Source: Bacteroidales bacterium
GTDB taxonomy: Bacteria > Bacteroidota > Bacteroidia > Bacteroidales > NBLH01
Length of the DNA stretch: 5,999 bases
Assembly: GCA_029210905.1 (NCBI GenBank)
Contig: JARGGF010000320.1
Span: 1-5,999, forward strand
Direction: 5' to 3'
The notes under the pieces were generated by a model that worked only from the letters and a program-made list of their open reading frames with translations, was not told where the DNA came from and ran no database searches. Within the stretch, counting starts at the first letter, position 1. Every line of letters begins with the position of its first letter. Position numbers and translations under genes: made by a program. Below are positions 1 through 5,999 of the stretch, piece by piece.

Positions 1-623
1 TTGGTTTCAATATCCTTCAGTTCAGTAACAATATAATTAAACAAATCAGCTCTTTTAATTTGTTTAGGATAATATTTACCAACACCATCAGCTTCAGTAG
101 TAAATGGAGGATTTCCAAATAAATCCATTAACCAGGTATAAGCCAAAGCCCTTAAGAAGCGAGCTTCTGCGTTATATTGCATGACTGCGGGATCTGTATT
201 TCCGTTTGTTTGTCCAATAAAATCATTTGCATAAGTTATACTTAAGCTCAAACGTTGATACAGTGCTGTTAAGAATGGATTTTGAGGGCTCCATGTTTGT
301 GTATTTAAATCAGCAATACCAACATCTCCCCAGGCACAAATTGCTTCATCTGTAGTTATTTCCTGTAGATTCCAAAGCGCTCTGGTAGTTGTAAAAAAGT
401 TACCATCAGAAGCAGTAATATCGTCACCTAAATTGCCTCCCTGACCAGAGATCATAAAACTAGCATAAATTTTAGCCAGAACTTGTTTCATATATGCAGG
501 ATCATCACCCAGGTTGCCAGCCAAAATCGTATTGGGGTCCTTAGGTTTAACATCCAAATCTTTCACACACGACGTTATCGTTAATGCTGAAAGGAATATG
601 CTAAATATTATAATTTTTTTCAT
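1..623 (-). CDS. susD: SusD-family glycan-binding outer-membrane lipoprotein, N-terminal part (cut by left edge)
   Basis: This is the N-terminal 207 residues of a SusD/RagB protein, the surface lipoprotein that caps a SusC transporter and captures oligosaccharides. Translation from the ATG at 623 gives a short lipoprotein signal (MKKIIIFSIFLSALTITSC) with lipobox ITSC and Cys19 as the lipidated residue. The following V-K-D fits the charged lipoprotein export signal that sends Bacteroidota lipoproteins to the cell surface. The family signature around residues 152-172 (AEARFLRALAY, then LMDLFGNPPF) is clear. From memory, several stretches match Bacteroides thetaiotaomicron SusD: SC..DLD..P.DP near the N-terminus, N..E..TDE...AW at 85-98, and WSP further on. 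Trp98 aligns with the starch-contacting Trp98 of that protein. SusD proteins are usually about 500-600 residues, so more than half is missing. The gene lies 20 bases downstream of the susC stop, in one operon. Family assignment is certain; the starch preference is inferred. Confidence 0.95.
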   Translation of the reverse strand, partial: MKKIIIFSIFLSALTITSCVKDLDVKPKDPNTILAGNLGDDPAYMKQVLAKIYASFMISGQGGNLGDDITASDGNFFTTTRALWNLQEITTDEAICAWGDVGIADLNTQTWSPQNPFLTALYQRLSLSITYANDFIGQTNGNTDPAVMQYNAEARFLRALAYTWLMDLFGNPPFTTEADGVGKYYPKQIKRADLFNYIVTELKDIET

Positions 624-643
624 ATCTTATTTATATTGTAATA

Positions 644-3607
644 TTAATATGTTAAACTTAAACCAAGCATAAAAGTACGAGGTCTTGGATAGAAATTGTT
701 ATCGATTCCTCCTGGTACTTCAGGGTCAATACCACTATATTTGGTAATTGCAAAGGCATTTTGGACAGTAAAGCTAACTCTTGCATTTAATTTGTCAACA
801 ATGTTTTCAAAACTATAGCCTAAGCTAATATTGTCAACCTTGATAAAGGAGGCATTTTCTACAAAATAATCACTTGTAAACTGTCTTTTCACAAATTTAG
901 AATCGCTTAAATAAGTTGGCATATTTTTCCAATAACCAATTTGCTGAAGTTGATCATATGATGAACCAGCAGCTATTTGATTATATACATAGTTTCCTGC
1001 ATTTGCTCGAGCTGAGGCTGATAAATCAAATTTTTTGTAGGTAAATCTTGCAGATAAGCCAAAAAGATAATCAGGCACTGGATTATGGTATACATATTTG
1101 TCTGCATTATCACCATTTACAACTCCACCTTCACGCGAAAGATCCTCATAAAGACCTTCAATAGGATTGCCATTACTATCATAAACCTGACTATTTACGA
1201 AGAAGGAATATGCAGGTTCACCGACTCTGGTTACCTGTTTTTGTCCAGTCATGCCGTCTCCATATAAAATACCGATATAATTAGGGTCATCACTTAACAA
1301 TAGCTTGGTAATTTTGTTTTTATTATAGGTAAAGTTAAATCCTATATTCAATGACATATCAGCTTTGGAAATAGGAATTAGGTTTAATGAAACTTCAAAC
1401 CCTTGATTTTCCAGGCTTCCAACATTTGTTAACAAAGTATTTGAAAAGTTGCTTCCACTAGGTATAGTAACCGTGTTTAGCAAATCGTTGGTAACACGTT
1501 TGTAATAATCAAATGAACCTGTTATGCGGTCATCTAGGAAACCAAAATCCAAACCAATGTTCTGAGTAGTAGTTTCTTCCCATTTAATATCCGGATCATA
1601 TGCGTTGGGTCTCAAAGTAGGTATATATTCTCCTCCAATTTGATAGTAGGAACCTGCAGTAGATCGAATATATCTTGCCTGAGCAGGATAGTCATTGTTG
1701 ACATCTTGCTGGCCTGTAATACCCCAACCCAATCTTAATTTTAAATCTGTCAATATCTGAACATCTTTCAAAAAGGATTCTTCTTTTATTTTCCATGCAA
1801 ATGCAGCTGATGGGAAAAGTCCCCAGCGATTGCCTTCTGCAAATCTGGAGGAGCCATCATATCTCACAGTCGCTGTCAATAAATATTTGTCCATTAAGGT
1901 ATAATTCAACCTTCCAAAGAAAGAAACTAAATAATTTTCAGTAAAGAAAGATGTACTATCCTGTTTTTGGTAGGGGTGGGTAGCATCTTGAATTCCACGG
2001 GTATAGCTATCACCTTCACGTTGAAACCATTGCCAAGAATAACCACCTGTAACATCAATATTGCTTCTAATCTGACTTAAATCTTTTTTATAATTAAGAT
2101 AAAAATCAATTAGACTACTTCTGTTAGTTCCATTATAATCATTCAGTGTACCATAATCCAAAGGAGCAGTAAGATTTGAAGGAGAAGTTGAAGGACGATT
2201 ATTATATCCGCTACTTTCAGTATAATCACTTGCAAGATTTAAATTGGCTTGTAATTCTGGTAAAAAAGGAAGGGTATAATTAAACTGAATATTTCCAATA
2301 ACGCGTTTTACATCTGATTTATTATTTACTTCCAAAAGCTGTTCAACAGGGTTGGGTGTTCCAAGGTTTGCACCATAAGCAGGCCATTGAAAATAACCTG
2401 CATAATCTGTGTTACCGTCTTTAACTGGTTGTGTTGGATCCATTGAAATAGCAGATCCAATTGCTCCAACATCTCCAAAATTATTTTTGGTAAACATAGC
2501 TTTACCGTTAAAATTAACTTTCAAGGTGTTGTTTAAAAACGTCGGATTAAGATTTAATGATCCAGTCACCCGCTGCATATCAGTATTTTTTAATATACCA
2601 TTTTGATCGCTATAACCTATGGATGCTCTATAAGGTAAAAATTTATAAGCTCCTGATAAACTAATATTATGATCATGAGAAACCGCATTACGAAAAATTT
2701 CTTTCTGCCAATCAGTGTTCTCAGTTCCAAGTTTATCAAACGTGGCAATATCATAGATAGCTCTTTTTTCAAATGCAATTTGTCTAAATTGATCACCTGA
2801 ATATACATCTATGTATTTTATTGGCGTCGCAATGGAAGTATTACCATTGTAGCTAATAGTCATTGCCTTACCTGCTTTACCTTGTTTTGTTGTTATAATT
2901 ATAACACCATTTGAAGCCCTTGAACCATAAATTGCAGTTGCAGAGGCATCTTTTAATACAGTGAAAGTTTCAATGTCATTTGGGTTGATAAATGAGAGAA
3001 AGTTAGAACTCCCACTAACATTGTTGTTATCTATTGGCACACCATCTACAATTATTAATGGGTCATTATTAGCGTTTAGTGAAGAACCACCACGAACACG
3101 AATAGTTGCGCCACTTCCAGGAGCACCACCGCCAGTTGTAATAACTACACCAGCGCTTTTACCTACCAATAATTCTTGAGGTGTTGTAATTGCCCCTTGG
3201 TTAAAATCTTTTGAACTAACTGCTGTTACAGAACCAGTTGCATCACCCTTTTTAACCGTACCATATCCAATTACTACTACTTCATCCAATCCAACATCTG
3301 AAGGTTCCAGCGAAACATTTAGTGTAATGTTCGAACCCACAGTCTGCTCCTGGGCAACGTACCCAACATAAGAAAAAACAAGGACATCTGTAGCCGCTGC
3401 TTTTAAACTGTAATTTCCATCAAAGTCTGTGATTGTTCCGTTTGTAGTTCCTTTAACAACCACATTTACGCCGGGGATAGGATTACCATCGCCGGCATCT
3501 GTTACTCGACCTTTTATGTCAAGTTGCTGTGCGTACGAAAAACTCGTAACTGCAATTGCAGCAACTAATAACATAAGTCTTTTTAACATACCATAATAAT
3601 TTTCCAT
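644..3607 (-). CDS. susC: SusC/RagA-family TonB-dependent outer-membrane transporter (complete)
   Basis: This is a complete 987-residue SusC-type transporter, which imports glycan oligomers across the outer membrane using TonB energy. A signal peptide covers about residues 1-26 (hydrophobic LMLLVAAIAV, cleavage after SYA). Residues 29-101 form a carboxypeptidase-D regulatory-like domain (IKGRVTD, PIPGVNV, DFDGNYSL, FSYVGY). The SusC hallmark EVVVIGYG is at 109-116. The plug domain runs to about residue 244, with RVRGG at 170-174, IIVDGVPI at 185-192 and YGSRASNGVIIITTKQG at 227-243. The rest is the 22-strand barrel, ending in the usual SGIDPE...YPRPRTFMLGLSLTY with a terminal aromatic residue. 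No STN domain precedes the regulatory domain, so direct signalling to an anti-sigma factor is unlikely. The ATG at 3607 is chosen as start; Met7 (3589) would also leave a functional signal peptide. The reading frame is intact and the length is typical. The partner susD follows 20 bases downstream. Confidence 0.97.
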   Translation of the reverse strand: MENYYGMLKRLMLLVAAIAVTSFSYAQQLDIKGRVTDAGDGNPIPGVNVVVKGTTNGTITDFDGNYSLKAAATDVLVFSYVGYVAQEQTVGSNITLNVSLEPSDVGLDEVVVIGYGTVKKGDATGSVTAVSSKDFNQGAITTPQELLVGKSAGVVITTGGGAPGSGATIRVRGGSSLNANNDPLIIVDGVPIDNNNVSGSSNFLSFINPNDIETFTVLKDASATAIYGSRASNGVIIITTKQGKAGKAMTISYNGNTSIATPIKYIDVYSGDQFRQIAFEKRAIYDIATFDKLGTENTDWQKEIFRNAVSHDHNISLSGAYKFLPYRASIGYSDQNGILKNTDMQRVTGSLNLNPTFLNNTLKVNFNGKAMFTKNNFGDVGAIGSAISMDPTQPVKDGNTDYAGYFQWPAYGANLGTPNPVEQLLEVNNKSDVKRVIGNIQFNYTLPFLPELQANLNLASDYTESSGYNNRPSTSPSNLTAPLDYGTLNDYNGTNRSSLIDFYLNYKKDLSQIRSNIDVTGGYSWQWFQREGDSYTRGIQDATHPYQKQDSTSFFTENYLVSFFGRLNYTLMDKYLLTATVRYDGSSRFAEGNRWGLFPSAAFAWKIKEESFLKDVQILTDLKLRLGWGITGQQDVNNDYPAQARYIRSTAGSYYQIGGEYIPTLRPNAYDPDIKWEETTTQNIGLDFGFLDDRITGSFDYYKRVTNDLLNTVTIPSGSNFSNTLLTNVGSLENQGFEVSLNLIPISKADMSLNIGFNFTYNKNKITKLLLSDDPNYIGILYGDGMTGQKQVTRVGEPAYSFFVNSQVYDSNGNPIEGLYEDLSREGGVVNGDNADKYVYHNPVPDYLFGLSARFTYKKFDLSASARANAGNYVYNQIAAGSSYDQLQQIGYWKNMPTYLSDSKFVKRQFTSDYFVENASFIKVDNISLGYSFENIVDKLNARVSFTVQNAFAITKYSGIDPEVPGGIDNNFYPRPRTFMLGLSLTY

Positions 3608-3699
3608 TTGCTTTTTAAAATTTAGGTTAAATTACTTCAAATTTTAATAAAAGTTTAAATTTCTCTCTCAGGTAACTTTTATAAAACTGATACTCTTTG

Positions 3700-3740
3700 T
3701 TAATTCATCATTTATTTATTGTTAATTCAACATTAATTCA
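3700..3740. repeat. Three TTAATTCA direct repeats spaced 22 and 11 bases apart
   Basis: TTAATTCA occurs at 3700-3707, 3722-3729 and 3733-3740. Start-to-start distances are 22 and 11 bases, so all three face nearly the same side of the helix. The first two share a longer form, GTTAATTCAnCA. They lie just downstream of the predicted susC -7 box, across the predicted start of transcription and early leader. They could be contacts for a DNA-binding protein, but the words are AT-rich and chance is possible. Confidence 0.4.
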
Positions 3741-3743
3741 AGC

Positions 3744-3776
3744 CAAACCTAAGGAATATTTTATTACACTTAACAA
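3744..3776 (-). promoter_or_regulatory. Candidate Bacteroidota-type promoter for susC-susD
   Basis: Read on the minus strand, 3751-3744 is TAGGTTTG, an exact match to the Bacteroidota -7 consensus TAnnTTTG. The best -33 candidate is TTG at 3776-3774, with 22 bases between the two boxes. That is somewhat longer than the usual 19-21. Transcription would begin near 3738 and leave a leader of about 130 nt before the susC ATG. It is the only exact -7 match that I found on this strand between susC and the lacI-type gene. Confidence 0.5.
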
Positions 3777-3807
3777 TTTTTAACTAATTAATTGCCAATT
3801 TTTTAAT

Positions 3808-3831
3808 GCAAACGACACCGCAAACGTTTGC
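3808..3831. promoter_or_regulatory. LacI/PurR-type operator palindrome with adjacent half-site
   Basis: GCAAACGTTTGC at 3820-3831 is a perfect 12-bp palindrome with a central CG, the form bound by LacI-family dimers. It is identical to the core of the E. coli PurR box. The left half-site GCAAACG is repeated exactly at 3808-3814, one 12-base step away. The site is about 80-95 bases upstream of the predicted susC transcription start and about 600 bases from the lacI-type gene. Its likely ligand is the divergently encoded LacI-family protein, whose hinge helix carries the leucine (Leu58) expected to insert at the central CG. The position is upstream of the promoter, so activation or looping is as possible as simple blocking. 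Confidence 0.75.
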
Positions 3832-4125
3832 AATCCTCACTAAAGATTTTTATATCAAAAACATTATGTTAATTATTGTGAACTAATGTCAGCTTTAGTT
3901 TACATTCCTTTTCAGGAAACTACTTTTATTCTAATTTTAAAAGATATAGTTATGCATTTAGTAAACCTGGATGTGGTTACGTATGTGGCTCAATATTAGT
4001 TTATTAATATACAAGGTTTTGAATTAGTTAATTTCAATATTTATTTGTTCTAAATATTTATCTAATCGTGTTATAAATAAGATAAAGGTGTTTGCAGATA
4101 TTAATTTAAGAAATGTTGAGTCCAC

Positions 4126-4137
4126 CGAAAGCTTTCG
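4126..4137. repeat. Perfect 12-bp palindrome CGAAAGCTTTCG
   Basis: CGAAAGCTTTCG reads the same on both strands. It is the second perfect 12-bp palindrome noted in the spacer and sits just before the tandem-repeat arrays. Its centre is GC rather than CG, so it is not an obvious LacI-family site. Its role is unknown. Confidence 0.4.
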
Positions 4138-4146
4138 AAGTAACTG

Positions 4147-4191
4147 GTTATTTGTGTATTTGTTATTTGTGTATTTGTTATTTGTGTATTT
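4147..4191. repeat. Tandem repeat, 3 exact copies of a 15-bp unit
   Basis: The unit GTTATTTGTGTATTT occurs three times without a mismatch (4147-4161, 4162-4176, 4177-4191). It is followed by a degraded fourth start, GTTTATT, at 4192-4198. Exact identity suggests recent expansion by slippage. The array lies in non-coding DNA; the 15-bp period keeps a frame open on the minus strand, but the result is a low-complexity peptide. Confidence 0.95.
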
Positions 4192-4240
4192 GTTTATTAA
4201 AAGAATAGACTTTGTTAAATAATAAACCAATACACCAATA
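4179..4240. repeat. Inverted repeat joining the two arrays (21-bp arms, 19 matches)
   Basis: The end of the 15-bp array (4179-4199) is the reverse complement of the start of the 8-bp array (4220-4240) at 19 of 21 positions, separated by 20 bases (4200-4219). Transcribed from either strand it could fold into a long AT-rich hairpin. It has no typical GC-rich stem with T-tract, so a terminator role is not obvious. It also shows that the two arrays, despite different periods, share sequence in opposite orientation. Confidence 0.8.
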
Positions 4241-4279
4241 TTCCAATATACCAATAAACCAATACACCAATACACCAAT
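4224..4279. repeat. Tandem repeat, 7 copies of an 8-bp unit AnnCCAAT
   Basis: Seven consecutive 8-bp units follow the pattern AnnCCAAT, with the variable pair aa, ca, tt, ta, aa, ca, ca. A partial eighth copy (AAAC) follows. CCAAT is invariant in all seven, while positions 2-3 vary. On the minus strand the unit reads ATTGGTnT. Conserved pentamers at an 8-base step could be a slippage-prone minisatellite. Repeated protein binding is less likely, because 8 bases do not match the helical turn. Confidence 0.93.
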
Positions 4280-4375
4280 AAACTTAAACCTGATCAATTA
4301 CTTACAGTGTCCGCCTGCCACCTAAATCTTTAAACGGCACACAGCCAGCAAAGTTTATCATACAGGTTATTCATT

Positions 4376-4406
4376 TTTGTCAAATGTTAAATTTTATTTA
4401 TCTTCG
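4376..4406 (+). promoter_or_regulatory. Promoter of the lacI-type gene
   Basis: TTTG at 4376-4379 is followed after exactly 19 bases by TATCTTCG at 4399-4406. The latter is one base off the Bacteroidota -7 consensus TAnnTTTG. Predicted transcription start is near 4412-4414, giving a leader of only about 20 nt before the ATG at 4432. No GCAAACGTTTGC-like site overlaps this promoter, so close-range autoregulation is not evident. Confidence 0.6.
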
Positions 4407-4431
4407 TCGGGCATGATATGGTATACTCTAA

Positions 4432-5484
4432 ATGAAAGGTAGACAGATAACTATTAAGGATATTGCTAAGGAATTAGGCGTTTCGCCTTCTACTGTATCA
4501 CGTGCCCTCAAGAACCATCCTGATATCAGTAACGCCACCAAAAGGGCCGTCAACGATTTGGCCCGGCAACTAAAATATAAACCCAACGAAATAGCATTGA
4601 GCCTCAGGCACAGTAAAAGCAATATTATTGGGGTAATAGTACCCGAAGTGGTGCACTACTTTTTTTCTTCGGTAATAAGTGGAATTGATGATCTGGCATA
4701 TGCCAATGATTATAATGTGATGGTAGCCCAAACCAACGAAGATTTTGAACGCGAAGTGCATTCTACCCTTGGAATGTTATCAAGCAGGGTGGCTGGCATT
4801 TTGGTTTCAGTATCTAAAAATACCAAAAACTTTGATCACCTTAATAATCTGGAGCAGAATGGCATCCCATTGGTTTTTTTCGACAGGGTTTGCCCTGAAA
4901 TTGAAACTGACAAAGTAGTTGTTGATGATTTTGATGGTGCCTACCGAGCTGTTGAACACCTTATAAAAACGGGTTGCAGGCGGATTGTTCATTTTGGTGC
5001 CGGACAGCATATGTTGATTGGTAAAAACAGGCAGAATGGTTACCTGCACGCCTTATATAAATATGGTATCCCAATTGACGACAGCCTGATTTTTAAATGT
5101 GATGATTATAATGAAGCCATGCACCTTACGGAAAAACTGATACGCTCCGGCAAAGCACCTGACGCTATTTTTGCAGTAAATGATATGACTGCTATCGGTG
5201 CACTCTCAGTAATTAAGAGTATGGGACTCAAAGTGCCAGAGGATATTTCAATTATAGGCTTTACCAATGGCCTTATTTCTACCATGACGGATCCTCCGCT
5301 GTCAACTGTTGAACAACACGGTTATGAGATGGGACAAATTGCAGTTCGATTGTTACTTAACAGATTATCAAAGAATGATGATGATTATAGCCCGGAGATA
5401 CGTGTGTTAAAAACAGATTTAATTTTACGTGGTACTACCAAAACTCTTGATGAAGATATCCAGGGTAAAGCGCTTCTTTATTGA
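4432..5484 (+). CDS. LacI-family transcriptional regulator (complete)
   Basis: This is a complete 350-residue LacI/GalR-family DNA-binding regulator, of typical length. Residues 6-30 form the helix-turn-helix (ITIKDIAKELGVSPSTVSRA). The hinge helix follows at about 50-60 (KPNEIALSLR), with Leu58 in the place of PurR Leu54, which intercalates at the operator centre. From residue 64 the periplasmic-binding-protein-like sensor begins (NIIGVIVPE). Within it, FFDRV is at 149-153, a conserved Arg-Gln-Asn-Gly at 200-203 and NDMTAIGAL at 250-258. Arg200 and Asp251 are placed like sugar-contacting residues in the family. The ATG at 4432 is right because the helix-turn-helix starts at once and the upstream ATGs are out of frame. 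The gene is divergent from susCD and near a LacI-type palindrome, so it most likely controls that operon in response to a sugar or sugar phosphate. The effector, and whether it represses or activates, cannot be told from sequence. Confidence 0.96.
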   Translation: MKGRQITIKDIAKELGVSPSTVSRALKNHPDISNATKRAVNDLARQLKYKPNEIALSLRHSKSNIIGVIVPEVVHYFFSSVISGIDDLAYANDYNVMVAQTNEDFEREVHSTLGMLSSRVAGILVSVSKNTKNFDHLNNLEQNGIPLVFFDRVCPEIETDKVVVDDFDGAYRAVEHLIKTGCRRIVHFGAGQHMLIGKNRQNGYLHALYKYGIPIDDSLIFKCDDYNEAMHLTEKLIRSGKAPDAIFAVNDMTAIGALSVIKSMGLKVPEDISIIGFTNGLISTMTDPPLSTVEQHGYEMGQIAVRLLLNRLSKNDDDYSPEIRVLKTDLILRGTTKTLDEDIQGKALLY

Positions 5485-5539
5485 TATTTGCTTAACAATT
5501 TTGTAGATTCAAATAAATCACATCGAAAGATTAATTTCA

Positions 5540-5547
5540 TATCTTTG
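5540..5547 (+). promoter_or_regulatory. -7 promoter box before the Rpn-type nuclease gene
   Basis: TATCTTTG is an exact match to the Bacteroidota -7 consensus and lies 17 bases before the ATG at 5565. No TTTG/TTG is present at the expected -33 spacing. Transcription would begin near 5553, leaving a leader of about 12 nt. A 6-bp inverted repeat (AAAGAT at 5526-5531, ATCTTT at 5541-5546) overlaps the box; it could be an operator or chance. Because of this box, the nuclease gene need not depend on read-through from the lacI-type gene. Confidence 0.5.
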
Positions 5548-5564
5548 TATTAAATTAAAAAGGG

Positions 5565-5999
5565 ATGACTGAATTTAGGGAAAAATATATCAATCCGTTT
5601 ACTGATTATGGTTTTAAAAGGCTTTTTGGCGAAGAACCAAACAAAGACTTGTTGCTTGACTTTCTTAATGAACTACTAAAAGCAGAGCAAGGAGAAATAA
5701 CACAACTTACCTATTTAAAAAACGAAAACCTTCAGGCAACTGAACTAAACAGGAAAGCTATTTTCGACCTTTATTGCACAAATGAAAGGGGTGAAAAATT
5801 TATTGTTGAGTTGCAAAAAACCAAACAAAAATTCTTTAAGGATCGGACAGTTTACTATTCAACTTTCCCAATAAGGGAGCAAGCTGTAATTGGGAGTGAG
5901 TGGAATTTTGAGTTAAAAAAAGTATATACAATTGCTATTTTGGATTTTGTATTTGACGAAGATGAAAATGAACCTGATAAGCTAAGATACGATGTGAAA
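5565..5999 (+). CDS. Rpn-family / PD-(D/E)XK nuclease (putative transposase), N-terminal part (cut by right edge)
   Basis: The first 145 residues are present, beginning MTEFREKYINPFTDYGFKRL. The opening INPFTDYGFKRLFGEE and the following DLLLDFLNELL are hallmarks of the Rpn/PDDEXK_2 family, often labelled recombination-promoting nuclease or putative transposase. The core of a PD-(D/E)XK nuclease is visible: Asp68 in KAIFDLYC, then Glu82 and Gln84 in FIVELQK, the usual E-x-Q variant of the motif. Family members are typically about 280-320 residues, so roughly half is missing. AAAAAGGG directly precedes the ATG at 5565. The gene points the same way as the lacI-type gene, 80 bases after it, with its own -7 box. 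Relatives are multicopy in many Bacteroidota and are thought to cut DNA and promote RecA-independent recombination. A link to sugar uptake is unlikely. No inverted repeats or target duplication are seen here. Confidence 0.92.
   Translation, partial: MTEFREKYINPFTDYGFKRLFGEEPNKDLLLDFLNELLKAEQGEITQLTYLKNENLQATELNRKAIFDLYCTNERGEKFIVELQKTKQKFFKDRTVYYSTFPIREQAVIGSEWNFELKKVYTIAILDFVFDEDENEPDKLRYDVK

Larger units (their letters stand above)
3608..4431. other. 824-base divergent intergenic region between susC and the lacI-type gene
   Basis: This spacer is long for two divergent promoters. It holds, from left to right, the predicted susC leader (3608 to about 3738), three TTAATTCA repeats, a -7 box for susC, a LacI-type palindrome, a featureless AT-rich stretch (about 3840-4120), a 12-bp palindrome at 4126-4137, two tandem-repeat arrays (4147-4279), a less AT-rich stretch (about 4290-4370) in which I recognise nothing, and the promoter of the lacI-type gene. 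I found no tRNA and no convincing protein gene. The 84-codon minus-strand frame at 4024-4278 is mostly translated repeat and is not supported. Confidence 0.8.

Noticed and set aside
3905..3918. TTCCT-N4-AGGAA inverted repeat as a regulatory hairpin
   Set aside because: Five base pairs without supporting context; such short repeats are common in AT-rich intergenic DNA.
4088..4096. GTTTGCA half-site as a second LacI operator
   Set aside because: Only the right half matches (GTTTGC at 4090-4095); the left half has no resemblance to GCAAAC. A 6-base half-site in AT-rich DNA is expected by chance.
4024..4278. 84-codon minus-strand frame across the repeat arrays
   Set aside because: Most of its peptide is translated tandem repeat (periodic V-Y-W and N-K-Y-T-N patterns). 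The start lies inside the 8-bp array and there is no family match or promoter. The 15-bp period simply keeps the frame open.
4147..4279. CRISPR array
   Set aside because: The units are 15 and 8 bp and directly adjacent, with no unique spacers and no cas genes. This is a minisatellite-type arrangement.
4807..5049. Minus-strand frames inside the lacI-type gene and plus-strand frames inside susC
   Set aside because: They overlap well-supported genes in other frames, show no family motifs or plausible starts, and are shadows of the real coding strand.
5526..5546. Terminator for the lacI-type gene
   Set aside because: The inverted repeat is only 6 AT-rich base pairs with a 9-base loop and no T-tract after it, and it overlaps a perfect -7 promoter box.

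Overview
The window looks like chromosomal DNA of a Bacteroidota bacterium. The evidence is a SusC/SusD outer-membrane pair, AT-rich intergenic DNA, A-rich translation starts without clear Shine-Dalgarno sequences, and promoter boxes of the Bacteroidota type (TAnnTTTG with an upstream TTTG/TTG). Genus and species cannot be fixed from the sequence.

Layout. Positions 1-623 (minus strand) hold the first 207 residues of a SusD-family surface glycan-binding lipoprotein that runs off the left edge. Positions 644-3607 (minus) hold a complete SusC-family TonB-dependent transporter of 987 residues, 20 bases upstream of susD and surely cotranscribed with it. An 824-base non-coding spacer (3608-4431) follows. 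It contains a susC promoter candidate, a perfect 12-bp LacI/PurR-type palindrome with an extra half-site, three phased TTAATTCA repeats, a second 12-bp palindrome, two tandem-repeat arrays that together form a long imperfect hairpin, and a promoter for the next gene. Positions 4432-5484 (plus) encode a complete 350-residue LacI-family regulator. After an 80-base gap with its own -7 box, positions 5565-5999 (plus) encode the first 145 residues of an Rpn/PDDEXK-type nuclease, cut by the right edge.

How it fits together. This appears to be the regulator end of a polysaccharide utilization locus. The LacI protein, transcribed divergently, probably binds the GCAAACGTTTGC palindrome upstream of susC and couples susCD expression to an intracellular sugar signal. 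The SusC has no N-terminal STN signalling domain, which argues against ECF sigma/anti-sigma control. The SusD N-terminus resembles, from memory, the starch-binding SusD of Bacteroides thetaiotaomicron, including a tryptophan at residue 98, so an alpha-glucan substrate is the leading guess. The nuclease gene is probably an unrelated, mobile-type neighbour.

Most of the content belongs to known families. I see no convincing new multi-gene system. The points most worth a second look are the operator architecture and the paired repeat arrays in the long spacer.
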